In this document: in pieces, positions 55,325 to 64,000 of the stretch
Layout: every line of letters begins with the position of its first letter
Position numbering within the stretch: position 1 is the stretch's first letter
Source of the DNA: Arsenophonus sp031446105
GTDB taxonomy: Bacteria > Pseudomonadota > Gammaproteobacteria > Enterobacterales > Enterobacteriaceae
Length of the DNA: 64,000 bases
Reading direction: 5' to 3'
Assembly (NCBI GenBank): GCA_031446105.1
Contig: CP132907.1
Span: forward strand, 124,001 to 188,000
Made by a program: the position numbers and the translations under genes
The notes under the pieces: generated by a model
The model's database searches: none
Seen by the model: only the letters and a program-made list of their open reading frames with translations
What the model was told of the DNA's origin: nothing

Positions 55325-57943
55325 ATGACAGATAAAAAAACTGTAAAATCATTAGCAACAGAAATTCAAACTTCAGTAGAATGGTTAATAGAAAAGTTTG
55401 CATTTGCAGGAATAAAAAAAACTGAAAATGATGCTGTTACTCAAAAAGAAAAAGAACATTTACTTGCATATTTAAATCATGAAGATGGAACTATAAGTTC
55501 GCAGACTGGTAAATTAATATTACAGAGAAAAACTCGTAGTAAGTTAAATATTCTTGGTATTGGCGGAAAAAATAAATCAGTAAACATTGAAGTACGTAAA
55601 AAGCGTACATATCTTGACCGTGATTTATTAGCAATCAATCATATAGAAGAAAAAGTATATTATGGGATAGAAAAAAAAATAAAAATTGAAGTAATAGAAA
55701 AAGAAAAAACAAAAGAAAATAAAAATAATCAAAAAATAAATAAGTTTCATCAACCTTTTTGTATTCTTTCTGAGAAAAAGAAATCTGAAATACAGAAAGT
55801 AGATCTAAAATCTAACAATAAAAAAGAAACAAAAAAACGTAAAGTTGAATTTGATTCTAAACTTATTACTAAAGAAGATTGTCATATAGTAGAAGATAAT
55901 TCCACTTTTTGGAATAGTAGTAATGATATAAATTATAATAAAAACTATCATCTTACAACTTATCGAAATACCCGTTTAGCTGAAGATGACAATGATATTC
56001 AAGAAGAAGGCCTTCGAACTCGTTATCGAGGTAATAAAGTTATTCGACAGAAAAAAAATTATAAACATTCAGAAAAATCTGTCCGTGAAGAAGAACGAGT
56101 GGTTCGTGTTAGTAAAAATAAAGTTAAGCAGAAAAAAAATAGTATTTTGCAGCAAATTTTCACTAAACCTATCACGGTAATTAATCGTGATGTTGTGATT
56201 GGTCAAACTATTTCTGTTTTTGAATTAGCCAATAAAATGGCTATTAAAGGTTCAGAAGTTATTAAAAAAATGATGAAGATGGGATTAATGGTAACGATTA
56301 ATCAAGTATTAGATCAAGAAATAGCACAAATTGTAGCAGAAGAGATGGGTCATAAAGTTATTTTACGTCATGAAAATGAATTAGAAAAATTAGTTTTACA
56401 AAATCGTAATAATAGTGGGATTTTATCCATCCAAGAACCACGAGCTCCAATTGTAACGATTATGGGTCATGTTGATCATGGTAAGACTTCATTACTTGAT
56501 TATATTCGTTCTTCAAAAATTACTGATAAAGAGGTAGGTGGAATTACACAACATATAGGTGCGTATCATGTTAAAACAGATAAGGGCATAATTACTTTTT
56601 TAGATACGCCAGGACATGCTGCATTTACTGCAATGCGTGCGCGTGGTGCTCAAATAACAGATATTATTGTTTTAGTGATTGCTGTAGATGATGGTGTAAT
56701 GCCACAAACAATAGAAGCTATTCAGCATGCTAAAGCAGCAAATGTTCCAGTTGTTGTCGTATTAAATAAAATAGATAAAAATGAAGGTGATGTAGAAAAT
56801 ATAAAAAATGAACTTTCAAAATACGGTATTCTAACTGAAGAATGGGGAGGTGAAAATCAATTTGTTAAAGTTTCAGTTAAAAAGGGCATAGGTATTAATG
56901 AGTTATTGGAAGCGATTTTATTACAAGCCGAATTATTAGAGTTAAAAGCATTCCATACTGGTATGGCAAATGGTGTTGTTATTGAAGCTTATTTAGATAA
57001 AGGTAGAGGTCCAGTTGCTACTATTTTAGTTCAAGAAGGTAAATTAAATAAAGGTGATTTTGTATTATGTGGTTTTGAATATGGAAGAATTAGAGGAATG
57101 CGTAATGAATTAGGAATAGATATTAATAATGTTGGACCATCAATGCCAGTTGAAATTTTAGGTTTGTCAAATATACCCTCAGTAGGTGATAAAATAACGG
57201 TAGTAAATAATGAAAAGAAAGCACGTGAAGTCGCACTTTATCGTCAAAATAAAGTGAGGGAAGTTAAATTAGCACATCAACAGAAATCAAAATTAAAAAA
57301 AATGTTTGAGAATATAAAAGATTCCAAGATTACTGAATTAAATATTGTATTAAAAACTGATGTACAAGGTAGTTGTGAAGCAATTTATAGTACTTTAGAA
57401 AAATTATCAAATGATGAAGTAAAAATAAACATTGTTTATTTTGGTGTTGGCGGTATTACAGAGAGTGATGTTACTTTAGCTTCCGCTTCTAATGCGATGA
57501 TTATTGGTTTTAATGTTCGCGCTGATATAAGTGCAAAAAAAATTATTGAGACTGAAAATTTAGAGTTACGGTATTATTCTATAATTTATCATCTTATTGA
57601 TGAAATCAAAGAAGCTATGTTTGGAATGATAAAACCTAAATATCAACAAAATATTATTGGTTTAGCAGAAGTAAGAAATGTTTTTAAATCACCAACATGT
57701 CTTGCAATTGCTGGTTGTATGGTACTTGAAGGTACAATTAAACGTAATAATCCTATTCGTGTATTACGGGATAATGTTGTTATTTATGAAGGTGAATTAG
57801 AATCATTACGTCGATTTAAAGATGATGTTAATGAAGTTAGAAATGGTATGGAATGCGGAATTGCCATAAAAAATTATAATGATGTACGTTTTGGTGATAT
57901 AATAGAATTATTTGAAGTGATTTCAGTTAAAAAAAATAATTAA
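55325..57943 (+). CDS. infB: Translation initiation factor IF-2
   Basis: GTPase that brings fMet-tRNA to the 30S subunit, 872 residues from ATG 55325 (E. coli 890). A GTG at 55307 opens the frame six codons earlier, but the SD AGGAAGGGA (55312-55320) lies inside that extension and serves the ATG. The N-terminal IF2N subdomain and a long Lys/Glu/Asn-rich linker (about 55-290) are poorly conserved. The G domain begins near 375 with GHVDHGKT at 381-388, then DTPGHAAF and NKIDK. Domains II-IV complete the protein, including the fMet-binding C2 region. It is translationally linked to nusA. Confidence 0.97.
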   Translation: MTDKKTVKSLATEIQTSVEWLIEKFAFAGIKKTENDAVTQKEKEHLLAYLNHEDGTISSQTGKLILQRKTRSKLNILGIGGKNKSVNIEVRKKRTYLDRDLLAINHIEEKVYYGIEKKIKIEVIEKEKTKENKNNQKINKFHQPFCILSEKKKSEIQKVDLKSNNKKETKKRKVEFDSKLITKEDCHIVEDNSTFWNSSNDINYNKNYHLTTYRNTRLAEDDNDIQEEGLRTRYRGNKVIRQKKNYKHSEKSVREEERVVRVSKNKVKQKKNSILQQIFTKPITVINRDVVIGQTISVFELANKMAIKGSEVIKKMMKMGLMVTINQVLDQEIAQIVAEEMGHKVILRHENELEKLVLQNRNNSGILSIQEPRAPIVTIMGHVDHGKTSLLDYIRSSKITDKEVGGITQHIGAYHVKTDKGIITFLDTPGHAAFTAMRARGAQITDIIVLVIAVDDGVMPQTIEAIQHAKAANVPVVVVLNKIDKNEGDVENIKNELSKYGILTEEWGGENQFVKVSVKKGIGINELLEAILLQAELLELKAFHTGMANGVVIEAYLDKGRGPVATILVQEGKLNKGDFVLCGFEYGRIRGMRNELGIDINNVGPSMPVEILGLSNIPSVGDKITVVNNEKKAREVALYRQNKVREVKLAHQQKSKLKKMFENIKDSKITELNIVLKTDVQGSCEAIYSTLEKLSNDEVKINIVYFGVGGITESDVTLASASNAMIIGFNVRADISAKKIIETENLELRYYSIIYHLIDEIKEAMFGMIKPKYQQNIIGLAEVRNVFKSPTCLAIAGCMVLEGTIKRNNPIRVLRDNVVIYEGELESLRRFKDDVNEVRNGMECGIAIKNYNDVRFGDIIELFEVISVKKNN

Positions 57944-58165
57944 ATGTTAATATTTTTTATGCTTTTTTATAAAAAAAATTTATATAATATTAATTATTTT
58001 TTAGAAAAAATTATAAAACTTTTAAAAAAACATAATTTTTTTGATTGAAGTAAATTACATATTTTTTATTATAAAATTTTAAAACTTACATAGTAAAATG
58101 ATTTATTGTGGTAATAATTTAGTTTATTATTTATTTTTTTGCTCCTGAGTGAGGAAAATGTTTTT

Positions 58166-58573
58166 ATGAAAAAAGAATTTGATCGTTCTAAACGTGTTGC
58201 TCAGGAAATACAAAAAAAAATTTCAATTATTTTATATAAAAGAATTAAAGATCCACGCATTAAAAAAGTTACAATTTCTGGTATCAAGGTTTCACGTGAT
58301 TTACAATATGCAAAAGTATTTGTAACTTTTCTCAATATATCAAATTTAGAAGATAAAATTGATGATATAAAAAATGGTATTAGTATATTAAATGGTGACA
58401 TGTCAAAACGAATTCGCGCTTTTTTGGGTAAATCAATTTCTTTGCGTATTATTCCTAAATTAACTTTTTTTTATGATAATTCTTTAACTGAAGGAATAAA
58501 AATGAACAATTTGTTAAAAAAAATTATATATAATGATAAACAACGCCGTAAGCATCACATTATTAAAGAATAA
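58166..58573 (+). CDS. rbfA: Ribosome-binding factor A
   Basis: Late 30S-assembly factor that binds near the 5' end of 16S rRNA, 135 residues from ATG 58166 (E. coli 133). An open extension to 58139 is not homologous. GAGG at 58151-58154 is the likely ribosome site, 11 bases upstream. The KH-like fold shows IKDPRIKKVTISGIKVSRDLQYAKVFVTF and RIIPKLTFFYDNSL. A 220-base spacer separates it from infB. truB follows after five bases. Confidence 0.96.
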   Translation: MKKEFDRSKRVAQEIQKKISIILYKRIKDPRIKKVTISGIKVSRDLQYAKVFVTFLNISNLEDKIDDIKNGISILNGDMSKRIRAFLGKSISLRIIPKLTFFYDNSLTEGIKMNNLLKKIIYNDKQRRKHHIIKE

Positions 58574-58578
58574 AATTA

Positions 58579-59505
58579 ATGAGTCGTAATTGTGTTCGTA
58601 CAGTTGATGGTATATTATTATTAGATAAACCAAAAAAACTTTCATCTAATATAGCTTTACAAAAAGTACGACGATTATTTAATGCTAAAAAAGCTGGACA
58701 TACTGGATCACTTGATCCCTTAGCAACAGGAATGTTGCCGATTTGTTTAGGAAAAGCAACTAAGTTATCACAATTTTTGCTTAATGCAGATAAATATTAT
58801 CGCGTTATTTGTCGTTTAGGGCAACGCACTAATACTGCTGATTCATATGGTAAAATCATTTCTGAACGTCCAATTAATATTACAAAAGAAGAGCTTAATA
58901 AAGCATTAAATAAATTTCGTGGTCATTTAATGCAGATTCCTTCTATGTATTCTGCCCTTAAATATCGTGGTATACCTTTTTATAAGTATGCTCGTCAAGG
59001 TATTATTCTTAAACGTAAATGTAGAGCAATTACTATTTATGATTTAAAATTTATACGATGGGAAAGAAATGAAGTAGAATTAGATATTTTTTGTTCTAAA
59101 GGAACTTATATTCGCACTATAATTGATGATTTAGGTGAATTATTAGGTTGTGGTGCTCATGTAATTTATTTAAGACGCATAAAAATAGGTAATTATCTTA
59201 GTAAATCTATGGTAACATTAGAACAGTTAAATTCTTTAAAAAAGCAATGTGAACTGGAAAAGATTGGTATGGAGAAAATAGATTTATTTTTATTGCCTAT
59301 AGATACAGCGGTAAGTCATTTTCCAGAAATTAATATTTCTGAAAATATTGCAATTTGTTTTAAACAAGGACAATCAATTTTTATTGATAATCATTTATTT
59401 ATAAATGGTAATATAGTAAAGGTTACTGAAGGTAATATGCATAAATTTATTGGTGTTGCAAAAATTAATGAAAAAAAAAGCATTGTTCCTTTTTGTGTAA
59501 TTTAA
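58579..59505 (+). CDS. truB: tRNA pseudouridine-55 synthase
   Basis: Forms pseudouridine 55 in the T loop of tRNAs, 308 residues (E. coli 314). The catalytic Asp46 is in GHTGSLDPLATGMLP. The second motif YYRVICRLGQRTNTADSYG and the later CSKGTYIRTIIDDLG are intact. The C-terminal PUA-like part is diverged. It lies five bases after rbfA with little room for its own ribosome site apart from AAAGAA, suggesting coupled translation. The TTC-starting T loops of the five tRNAs in this window are substrates. Confidence 0.97.
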   Translation: MSRNCVRTVDGILLLDKPKKLSSNIALQKVRRLFNAKKAGHTGSLDPLATGMLPICLGKATKLSQFLLNADKYYRVICRLGQRTNTADSYGKIISERPINITKEELNKALNKFRGHLMQIPSMYSALKYRGIPFYKYARQGIILKRKCRAITIYDLKFIRWERNEVELDIFCSKGTYIRTIIDDLGELLGCGAHVIYLRRIKIGNYLSKSMVTLEQLNSLKKQCELEKIGMEKIDLFLLPIDTAVSHFPEINISENIAICFKQGQSIFIDNHLFINGNIVKVTEGNMHKFIGVAKINEKKSIVPFCVI

Positions 59506-59643
59506 GAAAATGTTTAATAAGATTTACTTATCATCTTGTTTTATAATTAATTGAAGCGTAAAATAGAATAAAATCTATTTAATAAAAAGCTGTATTAAAG
59601 ATCAATTTTTATTATTTTGAAGAGAAAATTTTGGAGTTATTTT

Positions 59644-59913
59644 ATGTCTCTAAGTATTTTGCTAAAATCTCAAATTATTAAGCAATATAGTCGTAATAAA
59701 AAAGATACTGGTTCTAGTGAAGTTCAGATTGCTTTATTAACAGCAAAAATAAATGATTTACAAAAACATTTTTTGCAACATAAAAAAGACCATCATAGTC
59801 GACGAGGATTATTAAGAATGGTCGCTCAGCGACGTAAACAATTAAATTATTTAAAATATAAAAATCTTATTTCTTATAGTAAACTTATTGAAGGTTTAGG
59901 ATTACGTCGTTAA
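59644..59913 (+). CDS. rpsO: 30S ribosomal protein S15
   Basis: Primary 16S rRNA-binding protein, 89 residues as in E. coli from ATG 59644. The GGAG at 59633-59636 fixes this start rather than the ATG-free extension up to 59617. Conserved stretches are TGSSEVQIALLTAKIN and HKKDHHSRRGLLRMV. In E. coli S15 represses its own mRNA through a pseudoknot overlapping the start; the upstream region here is too diverged to judge. It is followed by a strong terminator and then pnp, as in E. coli. Confidence 0.98.
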   Translation: MSLSILLKSQIIKQYSRNKKDTGSSEVQIALLTAKINDLQKHFLQHKKDHHSRRGLLRMVAQRRKQLNYLKYKNLISYSKLIEGLGLRR

Positions 59914-59934
59914 TAAGTAATTCATAAAAATTAT

Positions 59935-59956
59935 GGGGCGATCTGCCCCTTTTTTA
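59935..59956 (+). terminator. Rho-independent terminator after rpsO
   Basis: GGGGC (59935-59939) pairs with GCCCC (59945-59949) around a GATCT loop, and seven T follow. It matches the position of the E. coli rpsO t1 terminator. Confidence 0.88.
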
Positions 59957-60184
59957 TAGAAAAAATATTCAATTACAATCATATGAAATTCTTATAAAAT
60001 AAATTATAAAGAAATGGTTTTTTAATAATGATTATTTCTTAAGATTATCTTTTTTATTTTTAATATTAATTTTAACAATAATTAAGATCAAATAATTTAA
60101 CCGTGCTTTTAATTATAAGGAATGTAGAAGAATGTTGGCATTGGTGTTATTATATTAATAATTGGTTACTAAAAAGGTGTTATT
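59957..60184 (+). promoter_or_regulatory. pnp leader with possible RNase III-type hairpin
   Basis: In E. coli the pnp leader forms a hairpin cut by RNase III and PNPase then represses itself. Here AAGAAAT (60009-60015) can pair with ATTTCTT (60034-60040), extended by wobble pairs, giving a candidate hairpin. The ribosome site AAGGTG lies at 60174-60179. Functional equivalence is only suggested. Confidence 0.3.
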
Positions 60185-62290
60185 TTGCTAAATCCTATTG
60201 TTCGTAAATTTCAATATGGTCAACATACTGTGATCATGCAAACTGGTTTAATGGCTCGTCAAGCAAGTGGTGCAGTAATTGTTAATATGGACGATACAGT
60301 TGTATTTGTCACTGTTGTTGGACAAAAAAAAGTAAAAGAAGGACAAAGTTTTTTTCCATTAACTGTTAATTATCAAGAAAGATCATATGCTGCTGGTCGT
60401 ATCCCAGGCAGTTTTTTTCGTCGTGAAGGGCGTCCTAGTGAAGGTGAAACGCTTATTGCGCGTTTAATTGATCGTCCTATTCGTCCGTTATTTCCTAAAG
60501 GTTTTTTAAATGAAGTTCAAATTATTGCTACAGTACTTTCAATTAATCCTCAAGTAAATCCAGATATAGTTGCACTCATTGGTGCTTCTGCTGCATTATC
60601 ATTATCTGGTATACCATTTAATGGCCCAATTGGTGCTGCAAGAGTTGGTTATATTAATAACAAATATGTTTTGAATCCTACTGTTGATGAATTAAAAAAT
60701 AGTAACTTAGATTTAATTGTAGCAGGTACAAATCATGCAGTTTTAATGGTAGAAGCTGCAGCTAATTTATTATTAGAAGAAAAAATATTAGATGCAATTT
60801 TTTTTGGTTATGAGCAACAAAAAATTGTAATTAATAATATCAATAAATTAGTAATGGAATTTGGCAAAGAAAAATGGGATTGGAAACCAAAAGTTACAAA
60901 TGAGGAATTATATAATCTTATTAAAAAATTAGCTGAAAAAAGATTAGATAATGCGTATCGGATTGTTCTAAAACAAGAACGTCATATGAATATTCTTGCA
61001 ATAAAAGAAGAAGTTATTAGTACAATTTTAGAAATGGATAATTCTTTAAATGTTGATGAAATAAATGCATTTCTTCTAGAAATAGAAAAAAAAGTTGTCC
61101 GTGTTCGTGTGTTAAAAGGTGAAAAACGTATTGATGGACGAGAAAAAGATATGATACGTACATTGGATGTACGCACTGGAGTATTGCCAAGAACGCATGG
61201 TTCAGCATTATTTACTAGAGGAGAAACACAAGCTTTAGTTACAACAACTTTAGGTACAGAACGTGATGCTCAGATTATAGATGAATTAATTGGTGAATCT
61301 AGTAATCATATTTTATTTCATTATAATTTTTTACCTTATGCAGTGGGTGAAATAGGCATAGTCGGTTCGCCAAAACGTCGTGAAATTGGGCATGGACGTT
61401 TGGCTAAACGTGCCATGTTAGCAGTTATGCCTGATCATTTGGAGTTTCCATATACTATACGTGTAGTATCAGAAATTACTGAATCTAATGGATCTTCTTC
61501 TATGGCTTCTGTATGTGGTGCATCATTGGCATTAATGGATGCAGGCGTTCCAATAAAAAGTGCAGTGGCTGGTATTGCAATGGGATTGGTAAAAGAAAAT
61601 GATAAATTTGTTGTACTTTCAGATATTTTAGGTGATGAAGATTATTTAGGTGATATGGATTTTAAAGTTGCAGGAAGTCGTGAAGGAATAAGTGCTTTGC
61701 AAATGGATATTAAAATTGAAGGTATTACTCAAAAAATTATGAAAATTGCTTTAAATCAAGCAAAAAGTGCTCGTTTAAATATTTTAAGTGTTATGGAAGA
61801 AACTATTCAGCGACCTCGTAAAGAAATTTCTAAATTTGCTCCTCGTATTCACATCATTCAGATTAATCCTGATAAAATTAGAGATGTAATTGGTAAAGGT
61901 GGTTCTGTAATTAGATCATTAGCTGAAAAAACTGGTACTATTATTGAAATTAATGATGAAGGTATAATAAAAATTGCTGCAACAGATAGTTATAAAGCAA
62001 AAGATGCTATTTATCGTATTGAAGAAATTACAGCAGACATCGAAGTTGATCGTATTTATAATGGAAAAGTTACACGTATTGTTGATTTTGGTGCTTTTGT
62101 CGCTATTAGAAGTAATAAAGAAGGTTTGGTGCATATTTCTCAAATATCAGAAAAACGTATTGAAAAAGTAATAGATTGTTTGAAATTAGGACAAGAAGTT
62201 GCAGTAAAAGTATTAGAGATTGACCGACAAGGTCGAATTCGTTTAAGTATTAAAGAAGCAATTCGTATGACAAAAAATATTAAAAAATAG
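60185..62290 (+). CDS. pnp: Polynucleotide phosphorylase
   Basis: 3'-5' phosphorolytic exoribonuclease of the RNA degradosome, 701 residues (E. coli 711). There are two RNase PH domains, with the catalytic pair Asp486 and Asp492 in DILGDEDYLGDMDF at the same positions as in E. coli. Also present are FFRREGRPSEGE, the KH domain GKGGSVIRSL (about 570-580) and a C-terminal S1 domain with RIVDFGAFVAIRSNKEGLVHISQI. The Ala/Glu-rich tail of E. coli is missing. The start is TTG 60185, as in E. coli, with AAGGTG five bases upstream. nlpI, which follows in E. coli, is lost. Confidence 0.97.
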   Translation: MLNPIVRKFQYGQHTVIMQTGLMARQASGAVIVNMDDTVVFVTVVGQKKVKEGQSFFPLTVNYQERSYAAGRIPGSFFRREGRPSEGETLIARLIDRPIRPLFPKGFLNEVQIIATVLSINPQVNPDIVALIGASAALSLSGIPFNGPIGAARVGYINNKYVLNPTVDELKNSNLDLIVAGTNHAVLMVEAAANLLLEEKILDAIFFGYEQQKIVINNINKLVMEFGKEKWDWKPKVTNEELYNLIKKLAEKRLDNAYRIVLKQERHMNILAIKEEVISTILEMDNSLNVDEINAFLLEIEKKVVRVRVLKGEKRIDGREKDMIRTLDVRTGVLPRTHGSALFTRGETQALVTTTLGTERDAQIIDELIGESSNHILFHYNFLPYAVGEIGIVGSPKRREIGHGRLAKRAMLAVMPDHLEFPYTIRVVSEITESNGSSSMASVCGASLALMDAGVPIKSAVAGIAMGLVKENDKFVVLSDILGDEDYLGDMDFKVAGSREGISALQMDIKIEGITQKIMKIALNQAKSARLNILSVMEETIQRPRKEISKFAPRIHIIQINPDKIRDVIGKGGSVIRSLAEKTGTIIEINDEGIIKIAATDSYKAKDAIYRIEEITADIEVDRIYNGKVTRIVDFGAFVAIRSNKEGLVHISQISEKRIEKVIDCLKLGQEVAVKVLEIDRQGRIRLSIKEAIRMTKNIKK

Positions 62291-62783
62291 ATATTTTTTA
62301 ATGTTCATATTAAAATTTTGATATAATATTTTGATTATTATAGTAATCTTTATATAGTTATTTATAGTATTTTCTTATAAATAAAAATAATTTTAAATTT
62401 TTGATTTTTAATAAATCTTAATTAAGTCTCTTATTTATTTTCATATTAATATTTTTATTTTTTTTTATAATATAAATATTTTAATATAAGTTTTATTAAT
62501 TTTTTAAAATTATTATTTACTAAATTTATTTATTAAATTGTATTTAAAAAAAATATTTGTACTCATGCAGGTAATTTTATTATTTTAAGTTTAGTAGGAT
62601 GTATTTTATAATATAGGCTAATAAAGAAATTAAAAACATTATTTATTTCATTCTTTATCATCAATTGATAAAGGTTTATTTTCATTTAGTATATAATTTT
62701 GAACCAGTTCACACTTTAATAAAAATAATAATTTTTTCAAAGAGTTATGTAAACTGGTCACATAATACATGAGGCAATTTTAC
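62291..62783. other. Spacer pnp-deaD, former nlpI locus, with deaD leader
   Basis: About 490 bases. E. coli has nlpI here; no remnant was seen. The right end is less A/T-biased. TTGATA (62665-62670) and TAGTAT/TATAAT (62687-62697) are promoter candidates with imperfect spacing. ACCAGTT (62703-62709) can pair with AACTGGT (62752-62758) in the leader. Confidence 0.45.
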
Positions 62784-64000
62784 ATGACTAATCAGTCTGA
62801 AATATCTTTTGCTGAATTAGGTCTATCAGCATCAATTCTTTCTGCATTAAATGACCTTGGTTATCAAAAACCATCTCCAATTCAAAAAAAATGTATTCCT
62901 TATTTATTGAATGGATATGATTTATTGGGCATGGCGCAAACTGGAAGTGGTAAAACAGCAGCTTTTAGCTTACCATTACTTCATAATATAGATCTTAAAT
63001 TAAAATCTCCTCAAGTGTTAGTATTAGCGCCAACACGTGAATTAGCTATACAAGTAGCAAGAGCTATAGGTGATTTTTCTAAACATATTTATACAGTAAA
63101 TATTGTAGCACTTTATGGTGGTCAACATTATGATACTCAATTTCGTGCATTAAAACGTGGATCTCATATTGTAGTTGGTACACCTGGTCGTTTGTTAGAT
63201 CATTTAAAACGTGGTACTTTAAAATTATCTCATTTGCGTGGTTTAGTTATTGATGAAGCTGATGAAATGTTACGAATGGGTTTTATAGAAGATGTTGAAA
63301 ATATTATGAATCAAATTCCTACCACACATCAAACTGTATTATTTTCTGCTACAATGCCCGAAGCAATTCGTCGTATTACTCGTCGATTTATGAAATCACC
63401 TAAAGAAATTAATATTCAATCTAATATAAAAACACGTCCTGATATTAATCAAAGTTATTGGTTTGTATATGGAATACGTAAAAATGAAGCTTTGATTCGT
63501 TTTTTAGAAGCAGAAGATTTTGATGCTGCAATTATTTTTGTTCGTACCAAGAGTGCTACAATAGAAGTTTCTGAAATACTCGAAAAGAGCGGTTATAACA
63601 GTTCAGCTTTAAATGGTGATATGAATCAAGCTTTACGTGAAAAAACATTAGAACGTTTTAAAAATGGTTGTCTTGATATATTAATTGCTACTGATGTTGC
63701 AGCACGTGGGTTAGATGTAGAACGTATTAGTTTGGTAATAAATTATGATATACCTATGGATGTAGAATCTTATGTTCATAGGATTGGTCGTACTGGTCGA
63801 GCTGGTCGTACTGGTCGAGCTCTTTTATTTGTTGATCACCGAGAACGTCGATTATTACGAAATATTGAACGCAATATTAAACAATCAATTGTAGAAGTTA
63901 AGTTGCCTAGTTCAGTATTTTTAAGTGAACGTAGACAAAATAAATTTTTAGAAAATATTAAAAAACAATTAAAGAGTTGTGATTTAGAAAAATATCGGGC
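62784..64000 (+). CDS. deaD: ATP-dependent RNA helicase DeaD, 3' end cut by window edge
   Basis: DEAD-box helicase acting in ribosome assembly and mRNA decay. The frame runs open from ATG 62784 to the window end, giving 405 residues of about 630 expected. GAGG lies ten bases before the ATG. Motifs: Q motif SPIQ, Walker A AQTGSGKT at 51-58, PTREL, DEAD at 157-160, SAT at 188-190, then in domain 2 ALNGDMNQALRE, ATDVAARGLDVE and HRIGRTGRAGR. An exact 18-bp tandem duplication (63786-63803 and 63804-63821) encodes the repeated GRTGRA after motif VI. The C-terminal RNA-binding part lies beyond the window. Missing stop is due to the edge. Confidence 0.97.
   Translation, partial: MTNQSEISFAELGLSASILSALNDLGYQKPSPIQKKCIPYLLNGYDLLGMAQTGSGKTAAFSLPLLHNIDLKLKSPQVLVLAPTRELAIQVARAIGDFSKHIYTVNIVALYGGQHYDTQFRALKRGSHIVVGTPGRLLDHLKRGTLKLSHLRGLVIDEADEMLRMGFIEDVENIMNQIPTTHQTVLFSATMPEAIRRITRRFMKSPKEINIQSNIKTRPDINQSYWFVYGIRKNEALIRFLEAEDFDAAIIFVRTKSATIEVSEILEKSGYNSSALNGDMNQALREKTLERFKNGCLDILIATDVAARGLDVERISLVINYDIPMDVESYVHRIGRTGRAGRTGRALLFVDHRERRLLRNIERNIKQSIVEVKLPSSVFLSERRQNKFLENIKKQLKSCDLEKYR

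Overview
The window is a contiguous piece of a highly AT-rich, shrunken gammaproteobacterial chromosome. Almost every protein aligns end to end with an Enterobacterales (E. coli-type) orthologue, and gene order follows E. coli K-12 in blocks, with many genes missing between survivors. The very low G+C (mostly A/T third codon positions, spacers nearly pure A/T), the loss of whole genes, about 28% non-coding sequence and the absence of mobile elements or phage fit a long-established obligate insect endosymbiont of the Enterobacterales. The genus cannot be fixed from sequence alone; Arsenophonus-clade, Wigglesworthia-like and Blochmannia-like lineages are all candidates.

Layout. 1-9072: gapA (cut by the window edge), sohB, topA, cysB, ribA, lapA, in E. 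coli order with yciN, acnA, pgpB and lapB gone. 9929-19748: serS, then trmB, mutY, yggX, mltC, tRNA-Phe and the reverse cluster yggT, yggS, ruvX, yqgE, gshB. 20587-29469: gmhA, pncC, alaS, csrA, tRNA-Ser, tRNA-Arg, gshA, with recA/recX missing. 29891-40817: pgm, ybgI, sucABCD and a reverse mdh, with gltA-sdhCDAB missing. 41723-64000: ppa, reverse ispB, then rplU, rpmA, obgE, greA, ftsH, folP, glmM, secG, tRNA-Leu, tRNA-fMet, nusA, infB, rbfA, truB, rpsO, pnp, deaD (cut by the edge). From ispB onward this is the E. coli 71-72 min region with yhbE, dacB, yhbY, rlmE, argG, rimP and nlpI removed.

Functions. What survives is information processing (topA, serS, alaS, trmB, nusA, infB, rbfA, truB, rpsO, rplU, rpmA, obgE, greA, pnp, deaD, four elongator tRNAs and the initiator tRNA), oxidative-damage defence (gshA, gshB, mutY, yggX), envelope work (glmM, gmhA, mltC, secG, ftsH, lapA, ispB), a 2-oxoglutarate-to-succinate segment plus malate dehydrogenase, and vitamin steps useful to a host (ribA for riboflavin, folP for folate). 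Two regulators remain, CysB and CsrA.

I found no CRISPR array, toxin-antitoxin pair, phage, IS element or novel gene cluster. The points worth a second look are small: a catalytic Asp-to-Asn change in RuvX, a perfect 34-bp palindrome upstream of gshA, tandem duplications in spacers (one at the rplU promoter region), non-ATG starts kept at the same genes as in E. coli, a degenerate E3-binding motif in SucB, a short NusA insertion, and gene deserts that mark deleted genes, including recA.
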